Shown one piece after another: positions 12,468-51,583 of a stretch of DNA of 64,000 nt. Below the pieces are notes generated by a model. That model saw only the letters and a program-made list of their open reading frames with translations. It was not told the origin of the DNA and ran no database searches. Each line of letters opens with the position of its first letter. Positions within the stretch are counted from its first letter, which is position 1. The translations under genes and the position numbers were made by a program. Source of the stretch: Canna indica (lineage: Eukaryota; Streptophyta; Magnoliopsida; Zingiberales; Cannaceae); contig CP136891.1 of assembly GCA_034359265.1 (NCBI GenBank), positions 45,810,001 through 45,874,000 of the forward strand. Reading direction: 5' to 3'.

Positions 12468-14274
12468 TGTTGGCCTAAGATTTTCTACCTTGGTCTTAAT
12501 CTCGGTTTTGATGATAACAAACATGAAACTAATGCTTCAATGAGAAATCCTTCAGGTTCCAAGTCTGTTAGCGCACGACGTCCTCGATCGGAAAAATCAG
12601 AGAAATCGAAGAAATCGGCAAGGACGCTCATCGTCACTCGGGATTCTTCGAGAAGTTAGAGTTTAGGTTTAGGGTGTCTAACATGTGTTGTAATCCTCTT
12701 TTATGATGCAAAGAACCCAAAATCTAAACCTGAAGCCCAAAACATGAAAACCCGAAAATCGCCCTGAAATTCACTAAGCCTAGGGAGCTCATTGGAGGCT
12801 ATATGACCTAGATATTTTCTTGACACAAAAAATGGCGGTAATTGTTCCTTGGGTAAAAACTAGATAACGAGGGATTTTTAAGGATTTTTTGAAAGCCTTT
12901 AGACTACCCATATTTGATCCGAAAGATTAGAAAATTTTTGTTTTCCAGAAATTTGTACTAGACCCCAAAAACTATTTTTTTGATTCTTAAGGATTTTGAT
13001 TTTTTAGATATTTTTATTGAATCCAAATGGGGGGTAATCCTTATATAATATTTATGTTTTATGTTATATAAGTAGACTTAGTGAAGACAGAAATAGAAAA
13101 CGAACAAACAAAGCAAAGAAATATGCCCTGCCCAGGTTCGGTCGATCGATCGAAGGAGAAGGCATTTCGATCGACCAATCGGTCGATCAAACGATGCCAG
13201 AATTTGGCAGTAGCCAATTCGGTCAATCGGTCGGTCGACCGAAGTGCGCCCAGAAGCGACAGAATGTCGTGGTTACTTGGGCGGTCGATCCATCGATTGA
13301 TCGACGATCGATCCATCGATTGACCGACGATCGATCCATCGATTGACCGACGATCGATCCATCGATTGACCGACGATCGATCCATCGATTGACCGACGAT
13401 CGATCCATCGATTGACCGACGATCGATCCATCGATTGACCAACGATCGATCGACAAGCAACCGGGCATCGGCAACGGGCAAAAATACTCCCGTTAACGAG
13501 CCATTTCATTTGGAGGTTATAAATACTCACCCCAATCTCTCTTCCAAGCCTTTAATGATGCATCCAAGCTTCCATTGAGCCATATTTGATCATCTATAAA
13601 GTATTTCTTGAGCCATCTCTTTGCAATCCCTAGTTTCCATGATAAAACCTTGATCTAGCCTTTGAACCTTCAAGATTTCTTCCCAAGGCATCAAGAGGAC
13701 TAGGTAGTTTCTTTTGGAGCTAAGTATAGTTTGATTTATTTATTACTCCAATTATTATTGTATTTTCTTGGTTATTTTCATTGTATACCACTTGTGTAAA
13801 CCTAGAGTGCTAGGTTGATTGAGTTGGTGGTTGCCTTGGTGTTAAGGCTTAAACCCACCATTGTAAACGTAGTTTACTAGGATTAGTTGAGTTGTCCTTA
13901 TGTTGAGGTGGGAGAGTGCTCTCGGTAGGAAGGCGGGATACTTCTGGGTGTGGAAGTGCATTCGGTTTGAGAGCGGAGACTTTCCGGTGTAAAGTCCTCA
14001 TTGTAAGGAAACTAATTAATCTAGTTAAATTAGTTTAGAAGTCCTAAGCGGGGTTCTTAGGTAGTGGAGTAGGCATTGGGGCCGAACCACTATAAATTAT
14101 TGTGTTAGCATTGAGATATTTGTGTGTGCAAAAATGTTTTATTATTGCTTCCGCATTTAGTTGATAAATTGCAACTTGCGTAAGCAATTAAGTAAACGAT
14201 TAAAATCGAAATTAGGCGAAAGATTTAGATAATACACTATTCACCCCCCCTCTAGTGTGGCCATTTCACCAACA
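12468..14274 (+). mobile_element. Copia (SIRE/Maximus-type) solo LTR with perfect target duplication
   Basis: Starts TGTTGGCCTAAG and ends CACCAACA. It is flanked by AGATT at 12463-12467 and 14275-14279. The uninterrupted target (aacagattatgctgacc) exists as the reverse complement near 16700-16725 in the outer family A LTR, which confirms insertion at exactly this point. Confidence 0.95.
13275..13460. repeat. 23-bp tandem repeat, about eight copies
   Basis: Units of the type tgaccgacgatcgatccatc with exact 23-bp spacing (for example 13321, 13344, 13367). They sit inside the palindromic CG zone of the solo LTR. Each unit holds cgatcgat, so strands can fold on themselves. Long frames across this stretch on both strands are repeat artefacts. 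Confidence 0.9.
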
Positions 14275-17200
14275 AGATTATGCTGACCATTTTTGCCCAA
14301 TTTTAATTATGCAATTAAAATTTAGTTCACCGCAATTAGGGTTTTATTTTAGGATTTTGTTTTAGCTTACTATTCTGCCCGAAACTGATGTATCTAATCT
14401 GAATCTGGTCTCCAGAGTGTGACCTATGTTTCCAAACTATATTTTCTAGTCGAAACGATATATTACAGAACTATGTTCAGAGAAATACAAACACTACAGC
14501 AAGCATTATAAAAATAGCACAAATTCATCATCTCAGTATGAAATTCCAGCAACATTGAATTTTCAACATATCATGAAATTAAATCTAAAAATTAACTCCC
14601 TAATTTCCATCACATCAGATTTTAATCACCAAGATAAATCTCACAATAAACCATGCTTAATAAACAAGAATATCAAGCATCCCAACTCTCCTTAATCAAG
14701 AACCCACCTTTATATTCAAGAATTTAAACCAAGAACTCTCATGCCTCCAAAATCAAACCCCTTTTAAATCCACAAGATATATTTCCAAAAATCACAGATT
14801 TAATAACAAGCATGCATTTAAATTTACAAACATCAAGATTGTTGATCAAATTGATTTATAGAAGGCAAGAAGATGTACATCCTTTCATTTAGGCATTTCA
14901 TCAAACACTTGGAGGGCACCCCTTTTTCCACCTTGGCCGAGCACCCCTAGGATTACCCTAGGATTGCCGAGCCCCATAGGGGAGGGTTTAGGGTCTCCTC
15001 AAATACGACACATAAAGAATGATGAGAATTCGAGAGATCATCGAAAACAAATCAAGAACATCAAGCCTCCAAGAACAGCTTCAAGAAACTCGAAGAAATC
15101 CCGAAGAAGGAGGGTAAAACCACTCACCTTGATTTAGGAAGAAGGAGTACGAGGAACTCTAAATCGGCGGCCTCCAAATCCGACCTCAAGGGGGGGGGGG
15201 GGCTTGGCTCAACAAGGGGCGGCGGCTTGGCTCCAAGGAGAGGGGAAGAGAGAGAGAGGAAGAGAGGGGAAGGAGAGGGGCTCGGCGGCTGCCTCAAGGG
15301 TGGCAGCTCCAAGGAAGAAGAAGAAGAGGAGAGAGGGGCGGCTGGCGGCTGCTCCTCTCTTCAAGTGGCTTGTGCGGCTCCAAATAGGGAGCCACAAGCC
15401 AAGGGGAGGGGGTTTTATACTCCCTCCTCAACTCTAACCATTCTAAACCCTTTATCCAACTCGCATCCGCCTCAACCCAAACCCGAACCCGCGAACTTAC
15501 ATTAACTTAATTAGTCATGTTCTCCACATAACCATCCAATACACGGACACCCACATGTGACATAATTAAACAATCATGCATACACAATATAGAATTAAAT
15601 AAATTAATCTACACAAGCAAAATTACATACCTCATTTTCTTACTTACCCTAGTTCGCAAACTCGCACCGGACCATGAGTCGACTCGGCTCAATCTCGAAC
15701 TAGTCTGCTAAGCTGGCAACACAACCATAAAAGAAAAGAATATAATTAAAATATATAGGATATTACAAGCACTGAGGAGCCGCCCAACCCAGTCGAGCCA
15801 GCCCCTCTCCTTTCTCCTTTCCCTCTCCTCAAGCTGGCGGCATGAGGTGAGCCGCCGCCCCCTCTTTCCCCCTTCCTTGAGTCGAGCCGCCATCTTTTGA
15901 AGTCGGAATTGAGGTCCGTCGTTCGGGATTTCTTCTTTAATCATCCATCCTATTTAGGTGAGTGGTTTTGCCCCTCATTCTCGGGTTTTCCTTCGAGTTC
16001 TTGAAGCCGTTCTTGAAGGCTTGGATGATTTTGTTTTATTTTTCGATGATCTCTCGATTTATCGTTGATCTTTTGGGTGCCGTATTTGAGGAGGTCCTAA
16101 ACCTTTCCTTATGTGTCTCGGCAGTCCTAGGATGACCCTAGGGTTGCTCGGCCAAGGTGGAAAAGGGGGCGCTGTCCAAGTGTTCGATGAATTGCCAAAG
16201 AGAAAGGTGTAGATTTTTCTTGCCTTCTATGCTTTTAATTTGTTCATCAAATCTTGATGCCAAAGAGAAAGATATTGATGCCATGAAGGTTCTTGGAGAA
16301 AGTTTCTTGATCATGATGCTTGGTTCTTGTTTATAGTATGGTTGGTACTTGTTAGCCTTGTTGTTAAGCATGAAAATTGAGAAATTTATCTCAAAATTGA
16401 GAAATTTCTGTAAATTTCATATTTATTTTCATGCCATGCTGAAAATTTGATGTTGCTGGAAATTTCATGCTGAGATGATGAATCTGTGCTATTTTCCAAT
16501 TGCTTGTTGCGGTGTATGTATTTATGTGAACATAGTCGCGTAACCTATCGTTTTGACTAAAAATCATAGTTTGGAAACATATGACACACTTTGGAGATCT
16601 GATTCGGGTTAGATACATCAGTTTTGGGTACGATAGTAAGCTAAAATAAAACCCTAATCTTGGTGATATAAATTTTAATTGCATAATTAAAATTGGGCAA
16701 ATGGTCAGCATAATCTGTTATGAACCAACAAGTAAAGTTTATGTATAAAATAAAACCACACGGGTTATGACATTATGGGTCTAGGAGTTGGGGTCGGGTA
16801 TTGGAGTGTTGAGATACTTTCCAATAAAGACACCCCTAAGACACCGTGTGAGAGACTTGACTTAGGTCGTGTTGCGCCATATCTTTATGAATGACGGAGA
16901 GGCTCGTTGAGGAGTCGGATTGCAGGCTAGGCACAGGAGATTGGATGACTAATTCTCAATCTGTGGAACAAGTTCGGTTGAGCAAATCCCGACTAATCTG
17001 GTTGGCCTTGTGGGATAAGTTCGGAGGGCCTACCCGATTATTTCTGTGATATCTTAAAGGGGTAAGTTCGGAGAGCCTACCCGATTACTCCTGTGATATC
17101 TTAAAGGGGCAAGTTCGGATGAACGAATCTCGATTGTCCCTACGCGTCTCGTGGAGCAAGTTCGGAGGGCCTTCCCGATTATCCTAGTATGTGTTGTTGC

Positions 17201-17839
17201 CTTAGGGCATGGTAGGCTTCGGCATGTTGATCTTCACCGTTTGGGTGTTGGATGCCTTCGGGCAGGTGGTGGCCAGATGGCCTATTAACTGGTCGCTCCC
17301 TTGTGACATTTTCTTGTTTGAGTCAGGAGTTTTGCTTTACACATCTTATCTGTGTTGTTTTTTTTGTGGGGGTTGGTAGAACCGCTCACTGAGTTCTTTT
17401 GAACTCATTCATTGTCGTTGTTTTATTTTGCGAGCCTGACCGGTGAGGTGGGCTGGAGCACTTGGCGCAGCTTGAGGATAAAGGAGTCACTTGATCTCAT
17501 AGCAGTCCTTGTTAGGGGTCGTAGTCGAGTCTGTAGTAGTTTGTCATGCACTTATATTTTGATTTTTTTAGAGTTGTAGTCCCGTGGGAACATTCATGTT
17601 TTTATTCAGATTTTATTTAAATATCAGTATTGATACTCTTTGATTCATGTTATTCCTCACTCGTGCTTTTGACAAAAACTATATTGTTTAATGAAATCTG
17701 TTTATATTTCTCTTTATAAATAAAACTATTATTTCTTTCCGCTATCTTTTGTGAGTTGGCATGTGCATGAATTAGACTGCGGGGTATAGGCACGTATACC
17801 CCCTGGCCGATCACGTGACCCTGAGTTTGGGGCGTGACA

Positions 17840-18480
17840 TTTATGGTCATTGTTTTTGTTGTGGTTTTTATGGTTATTTTATATATGATTGTGCTTGCAA
17901 GAGAAATCCAAGTGATGCTAAGACACTTTGGATTTCTAAGCCTAGTTACCCTCAAGGACCCAAAGCCATTTGGGCACCAAGAGTTTCATGTTCAATTGTA
18001 GGGGGAGTTACCACACAAGGTTGGAGAATAGATGAAGTGTTGAAGTTTACCAAAGTCTTCATTGGTGAATCTTTACATGGTTGCAACTTTAAGTTATCAT
18101 CATGATGCCTTAGTTATAAGAAATGACATCTAAGTGAACTTGGTATCATCTCCTTTACCTTATTCATTTGAGTTGGAGTTTTATGATACTTGCTTAATTG
18201 GAGTTGGTTTTATCCGCTCTTGACACACTTTGAAAAATAGATTTTGATTTTTGATTTTCGATCTCTTCGGAGACTTTGGTGACCTCTAAGGGTGTTTGTG
18301 ACCTTGCAGTTCAAAACCCTAAGCTTATCGTTTGTCTTTCGGTTTTCAACCAATGGAGAGGGTCGGAGATTTATTTTCTCAAAATATTTAATATTTTTGA
18401 GATCTCTTTGATTTATTTTGGTATCTTATCGTACTTTTTAAAATTAATCTTTAGCTATTTATTAAAATTTTGATTTGAAT
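17840..18480 (+). mobile_element. Copia gag remnant, right part, with degenerate zinc knuckle
   Basis: Translates (+) to a CFCC-G-Y--F-YDC knuckle-like stretch followed by a segment ending in a WAPR motif near 17970. This matches the end of gag in SIRE/Maximus elements, with the knuckle His replaced. It continues the frame broken at 7493. From about 18110 the sequence is AT-rich, with no further domain recognised up to about 19015. Confidence 0.6.
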
Positions 18481-19015
18481 AAAAATTTAAAAGCTTACTA
18501 TGCTATTTAGATTGATTAACTTGCTTGAAATGATTGTGTTATTATGTTATTAATTATTTCTTCTTGTAAGTTAAATTTAAGTTAACATAGAAGGCTAATT
18601 CAAAAGAAATAGAAAAAGTTTGGCAAAATTCTCAAGAATGAGGTATGATTTTCACAAAAATCTAATATAATACCTCAATATATATGCCATAATGATTGTT
18701 CTATGCTTATAATTTGATTTGCATGATCATTGAAAATTCATGAGTAGATAGAATTTTGGTACTTAGTTAATTTCATCATATATACCATACTTATACATTG
18801 ATTAAATGATATAATTTTTAGTTTAAACTTGATATACATGGTGTCGATGATCATTGATATATATATAGATATTTACGAGAATGCCACTATGAATTTAGTA
18901 AATTTTATAAAAATGTAAAAAGTAATTTTTGATTTTTTCTTGAACTTGCACTTTTATTGAAAAATCTAGTTTATGCAGTTAAAAATTAATTTTTTTATAT
19001 AAAAAATATGATTTT

Positions 19016-19163
19016 CTATGCATTGTTTAGATTTTGAAATTTTAAAGTATCATTTTATTCATAGAAAATCATAGAAAAATGATTAGTGATAAGTATTGTG
19101 GTTTAAAGTTTAATGAATAGAACGATACTCTAAAGTTTCAAAATCTAAACGAAAAAATGCAAG
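19016..19163. repeat. Inverted repeat with arms of about 45 bp
   Basis: Left arm 19017-19063 (core ttagattttgaaattttaaa) is the imperfect reverse complement of right arm 19112-19161 (core taaagtttcaaaatctaaac). The spacer is about 50 bp. It may be a relic of a foldback element, with no coding potential. Confidence 0.7.
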
Positions 19164-19164
19164 T

Positions 19165-19425
19165 TCAAGAGTTTTGGTGTGACACTCGTACGCTATCGTA
19201 AATGATGATCCAAGTAGTACAAATCATTTACTTCATTATTTTAAAATTATTGTGATTTTTAGTAATTTTTTGATACATTTTTAGTGAGAAATGACAATTC
19301 AAGAATTTCATTGAAATTAGTTGAAAAGTTTCATTGAAACTAGTTGAAGAGTTTCGGTGGGACACTCGTACACTATTATAAATGATGATCCTAATTGTAC
19401 AAGTTATTTACTATATTATTTAGGA
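19165..19425. repeat. Direct repeat of about 75 bp, offset 176 bp
   Basis: The block around 'gtgtgacactcgtacgctat' (about 19176) recurs as 'gtgggacactcgtacactat' (about 19352). Both are followed by aaatgatgatcc and a similar tail. Origin unknown. Confidence 0.7.
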
Positions 19426-19700
19426 ACTATTGTATTTTAGTGATAAATGATCATATTCAAGAGTTGAAATTAAATATAATATGAAAGAACGTACAAAACT
19501 CGTTGGGAAGGTGGAACGCCAACCGTTAATGGGATTAACATCTGGTGTTAACGGTAGCTAGGACGAGAAGATATTTTGAAGAGTTTTTGAATTACTTTTC
19601 GGTTTTGATAATTTCAATGATCTTATTCTAATTTCGGAATTTTTTTTTGAAAATAATTCGATTTTGAAAAATTCCTGAATTTATTTCCTCATATTTAAAT

Positions 19701-20553
19701 TAGGGGTGAGCGGGTCCGGGTACCCTGTAATTTTTAGGATACCCGGACCCTACCCTATAGGGGACCGGTTCCAAGATTCCGGACTCGGACCCTACCCGAT
19801 GGAATCTAGAACCGGACCCTACCCGGAACTTGTCGTTCTGTTTCCGGTTCCGGTTCCGGGTATCCTAGAATCTGTAGTAACAACTCCCTATTTCATATTG
19901 CAAACAGAGAGGGAGAAAATAATATGGCCAACGAGAAAGAGGAGACACGCGCGGTGTACCTGGCGAAAGGGAGGAGGTGCGGCGGCTGTGGATCTTTGGT
20001 TCGCCGTCCGCCGAGATGTGGATCTCCATCGCCCGCCGGGATGTGGACCTCCGCCGCCCGTTGGGATGCAGTGGAGATGAGAGAGACGCGATGACGCGTG
20101 CGTGAAGACGGGAGACGGGAGAGACGCAACGCACGCGAGAGGTGAGAGAGATGGCTGGCGAAAGGGACGGGTGCTGGTGAGGGCGTGAGGCGGCTGTGGA
20201 GACGCCGATACGGGAGAGGGCGAGAGGCGACACGTGCGTGAGGGAGGTGAGAGAGATGGGAAGTTAGGGTTACTGGGTTTAATTTAGAGGGTTAATGGGT
20301 TTGGATTAATGAGTTTTAAATATTTACTCTATTAATACCGGATTCGGGTTATATATATATAATATTAAAAAACCGATTCCGGTTCCGATTTCGGGTACCC
20401 GAAACTATGGAACCGGAATCGGAACCGAATTTAACCGGTTCCAAAATTCGTTACCTGGACCCTACCTGAATTTTTTTGGGTCTATCCGGAATCTACCCTA
20501 TCGGGTAGGTTCTAGCCGATTCCGGGTTTATCCGGTATCCGTGCACACCCCTA
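19701..20553. mobile_element. hAT-type MITE (853 bp) upstream of the kinase gene
   Basis: Termini are TAGGGGTGAGC on the left and its near complement on the right (gtgcacacccctaa). It is flanked by a perfect 8-bp duplication ATTTAAAT (19693-19700 and 20554-20561), as expected for hAT insertion. Subterminal regions hold many ccggttccgg and ccctacccg words. The GC-rich middle (about 19960-20230) may be captured DNA but shows no recognisable domain. It lacks a transposase. Confidence 0.9.
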
Positions 20554-20561
20554 ATTTAAAT

Positions 20562-21106
20562 GCCCATAATAGTTGAAATAAAGATAGCATTTATTAAAAC
20601 TTTAAATTCACTGAACGAGACTTAGCAATTAATCCATTTAGAAAACTTCAGCGTCCATGGAAACGTGTCGCATCGAGGAAGTTTCCATGCTTACGCGTAT
20701 TTCCCAACCAACCACCGCGTCAAGGAGTCTGAACCCGTTCAAGTCACTCCTTGTGGGTCCTACGTATGCGTTGGTTGCCTTCCTCGGTCACAATCTGCCG
20801 TCGAAATAATGAAGAACTTTCACTTGTTAAATTCTCCGGGAACAATAGCAGCTTCGCTCTTCCGTTTTCATTTACTCACCTTTCCCATACCCAATACTTT
20901 TTGTATGGAAAAGGTTTGTTTGCTTCGTCCCCCTCTCTCTATCTGATTGGGGCCCACATACGACTCCTCGTTTGCTTCTTCCCCCTCTCTCTTCGAAGCA
21001 CGCGTCTTGTTTGCTTCTTCTCCGCTCTCTCTATCTCTCTCCTTTCGAAGCACGCAAAGAACAAGAAAACAAGAGCGAAGTGCAGAAGAAACAGAGCGTA
21101 TAGGCG
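20562..21106 (+). promoter_or_regulatory. Proximal promoter and 5' leader of the EDR1-like gene
   Basis: 545 bp lie between the MITE duplication and the ATG. No clear TATA box was seen. The leader side (20915-21050) holds three imperfect repeats of 'tttgcttc' plus a CT-rich run (at about 20918, 20969 and 21009), the kind of Y-patch common near plant transcription starts. Start site and binding sites are not determined. Confidence 0.5.
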
Positions 21107-48310
<27,204 letters not shown>

Positions 48311-48329
48311 TATCTAGAGCATTCTTTTC

Positions 48330-48990
48330 TAGTGTAGATATCTAAATGGACTTTGAGTGCATCAAGTGTAAATGGACCGAGTCACACAGGGGATGAATTG
48401 TGTGTTTATAGATTCAAAGTTAATGATCCATTCGATGAATATGAAATGCAAGAATTTAAATAAGCAAGAAGAGAGTAAAGCCATGTGAGACACATACAAG
48501 AGATATAAGGATTTATAATAGTTCGGCAACCTTGCCTATATCCACTCCCTATGATTCTCACCTAGGAATTTCCATAACTATCAAGTAGATACACCTAGGA
48601 ATTGCAAGGGTTTCACACACACCTCCTCAACCTATAGGATACAATACGTTTCATCTCATCCCAAGGATTTCACATAAACTTCCTCAACCTTGAGGAGAAT
48701 ACAAGTAGTAGAACACAGTAAGTAAAGAAACAAAGATACAAGAAAAATATTAAGTAAAAGAAAGCTTATTCAAATCTGTTGTCTTCTTGTTGATGTTCTC
48801 AAGCATCCTCTTGCAACCTCCATGTAGTAAGGCAAAATGTATTAAGGGGAAGGAGTGGCTAGGACAAGGATTAATTAAAGTGTTGGAGTTTATGTAGATT
48901 TTGCTCTTAGGCTTGCTTAACAAACAAGGGATGCTTATATATAGCCTTGACCGGGTTGGTAGGTAGACAAAATCAGTTTGAAAACTCTAA
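48330..48990. mobile_element. Unassigned retrotransposon-like segment
   Basis: Non-coding DNA with phrases common near plant LTR ends ('cacacaggggatgaattgtg' at about 48395, 'aacctcctcaacct' repeats at 48620-48700). Neither LTR ends nor a target duplication could be set. Low certainty. Confidence 0.3.
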
Positions 48991-49238
48991 GCATTGTTTG
49001 GGATATAGGTAGGTTAAATATGGTAAGTGGGGTACACAAAAGATGTTTGGGTGCGAAGAGAACATGCAACGGAAAAGGGTGGAAAAACAGATTTCAAAAA
49101 TCACAGAGCACCCCGAAAAACCAGTGGTCCCTTTAGCAACGATAAGGAATTCGGAGAGGAGAGGAAGGGGCAAAATATTACCTTAACCGAGAGGAAGAAG
49201 GTGCTGCACCAATCCCAAACTTTAAAGCGCACACAGTA

Positions 49239-51583
49239 TCACGCCCCAAACTCCGGGTCACGTGACCGGCTAGGATTACAGGTCCATACCCCGAAGCCTA
49301 CCATACACCATGCACAACATAATGGAAAGATGCAATTTTTATAATATAATGAACATGTCAATGTATCAGTGCCGGTGTGGCCCTCTAGTGACTCGTACCG
49401 AGCCCCCGCCCTGCTAAGCAAAACATAATATAAATACAATCATGCAACCATATAAGAGAGCATGCATAGTAATGAGCCAAGTAATGAATCCAACTCGCAT
49501 GCTAAGCCAATGTCCACAAATAGCATAATAAGCACGAAATAAACAATCACACGGGTTGGTCGCTAGGATGGCCCTCTAGCGAGCTTCCCGACCCGAGCCT
49601 CATGAGCTAGGATGGCCGACTAGTCTCGTTACCCCTCTAGTTGGGAATATCCCTCCAACCAATGCTACTCCAGGTTGGTCGTCAGTATGGCTCTCTGACA
49701 AGCTTCCCAGCCCATAAGCCATACTCGTTGAGTCGGGCATTAGCTTAGCCTACTAACGTGCTTATCGGCCCGGCCATCAATCATATCACAAGCACAATCA
49801 TGATCATACAAAATATGTATGCATATTGCATATTCACAATCAAACTAACTTGAGTGGTTATGGTATTCTGTCGAACACTCCAGGTGCACCTATAAATACA
49901 CCCAATCCAGCCCTCCCTAGGGCCCCAAACAACCGGCCACACACCACACCACCTCATACCAATCAACAATCAATTTCAGATTTGACAAGTTTTTCAAAAT
50001 CAGAAAATTTTCAACCATACATTCAACCCACTTCTAGATGGCAAGATTCAATGCCCAAAAGTAGAAAATTTTCAGCCATAGGGCTGCCCCAAACTAACCA
50101 TGGCAGTCCCACCCTTTGGCTATATTCAGCAAACTTTCAATCCAGATTTTGCATTTTGACTCTCCCTCAATTACCTTAAGGTTAACATCAACAACTAAGC
50201 CAAAGAAATCATATACAACACCGAATTTTTCAGCTACAGCAGTACACATTCAAATCTGAAAATTTCAATATGCTCTTCCTGAATTTTCAGATTTTGAAAC
50301 TGGAATACCCGTGTATCGACACCACGAGAATTCAGAAATTAACCTCAGAATTGAACATGCAATTAACTAGATTAACCACAGAAAATATCAGTAAGAACAG
50401 TCCCTATTTATCCATAACATCACCACATTTTCCACCCTAGTATCACATGTATAAACTGAAATTTCAGCATGTTGTCTACCCGGTTTCAACCCCTTAATAT
50501 CTCAATCAAAACAAGTATAAAGAACCTAGAAATCAGAATAAACCAATATGCTTTCACCCTAATGTTTCGGTCAAATCAGCCCCCAAACAACAATGAAAAT
50601 AGACTCCTCAAACTGGAACTTTCAGCAATGAACATAGAATTCTCAACTGGAAATTTCAGTAATGAAAAATAGAATTCTCAACTGGAAATTTCAGTAATGA
50701 AAAATAGACTTCTCAACTGGAAATTTCAGTAATGAAAAATAGATTTCTCAACTGGAAATTATAGTAATGAAAAATAGACTTCTCAACTGTAAATTTCAGT
50801 AATGAAATAGACATCAAACTGGAATTTTTTTGCAATCTGATAACTGATTTCATAGCATCAGAAAGAGTGATTTATTCGGCCACAACCTCACCCTAGTTGT
50901 AGGGTTCATGGCCGAACAACACCTCTCCCCAAACAGTCCCAATCGCGAATCAATATCCAAAGAAAACATGAGAACCGGAAAATTTCATAACATGGAGGCA
51001 CACCCTCCCCAAAAAATCCTCATTCACGAAAAGTACGAGCATATGAAAACAAAAATCTGAAATTTCAGAATCAATTCTTTATCAAAATGAAATCCGACCA
51101 AACCTAGGGTGGCAAGCCACCATGAGGCCGGCCCTAAGCCACTCACCTTGAAATAGTGTCCATGAGATGGAGAATTTCGATGAGCAAGTGCGACGGTGAC
51201 TCCCTGCAATGACCCCCTCCGTGCACACGGCTTCCTCTCTTATCCTAGGGCTGCATGTGGCTCCTCCTCTCTTGGAGCCGTACGGTCAATCTTACCCCTT
51301 TTTTATTTTTTTTTTAAGTTAAGGCTGAAATGTCCACAATGCCTAGAACTTGTGTCTACACTTAAGTTGATCCAAAGACTCAACCAAACTGCATCTAATA
51401 TGATCCCTGGACCCGACTTGAACTCGGATTTGAAATTCCTACAAGATTAAGTTAAATTTTTCATGCGCAAGGGCCATACCTTCAATCGCGTCCTTCGGCG
51501 ATCCACTCGACTCGCTCCGACGCGCATCACGGGTTTCACACTAAAATACCAAAATCGAATTATAATTAGCGCAGGTATTACAC
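49239..51583 (-). mobile_element. Solo LTR, family B
   Basis: + strand TATCACGCCCCAAACTCCGG ... GCGCAGGTATTACA, i.e. TGTAATACC...GGGGCGTGATA on the minus strand. CACAG occurs at both edges (49234-49238, and 51582-51586 overlapping the terminal CA), a possible duplication. Organisation parallels family A (shared terminal words) but the middle differs. Carries the 35-bp minisatellite. Confidence 0.65.
50641..50815. repeat. 35-bp minisatellite, five copies
   Basis: Units begin tctcaactggaaatttcagt at 50641, 50676, 50711, 50746 and 50781 with very few differences. Confidence 0.95.

Larger units (their letters stand above)
7967..15767 (-). mobile_element. Family A solo LTR (inner, inverted), itself interrupted
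   Basis: On the + strand it starts TGTCACGCCC and ends GGATATTACA, which is the reverse complement of a family A LTR. Flanks are AGCAG (7962-7966) and AGCAC (15768-15772), a 4/5 target duplication. It is broken at 7986-11284 by the TRIM and Copia pieces and at 12468-14274 by a Copia solo LTR. On the minus strand it keeps the TATA box (15412-15418) and the GTGAGTG donor-like site (15121-15127). Confidence 0.8.
7494..17839 (+). mobile_element. Family A solo LTR (outer), split by nested insertions
   Basis: 5' part 7494-7966 (TGTAATATCC start, TATA at 7791) and 3' part 15768-17839 (splice-donor-like gtgagt at 15959, end GGGGCGTGACA). It is flanked by an imperfect 5-bp target duplication, TTCAT (7489-7493) and TTTAT (17840-17844). 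Removing it rejoins a gag reading frame across the zinc knuckle, which supports these borders. The interior 7967-15767 is a second family A LTR in the opposite orientation. Confidence 0.8.

Noticed and set aside
13059..13530. Several overlapping frames with DRRSIDGS-type repeats
   Set aside because: They result from 23-bp repeats of palindromic CG motifs in a solo LTR. Translation in all frames is repetitive.
19706..20233. Frames on both strands in the upstream MITE
   Set aside because: They lie within an element with proven target duplication. Composition is repeat-driven and no domain is seen, though captured DNA in the middle cannot be excluded.
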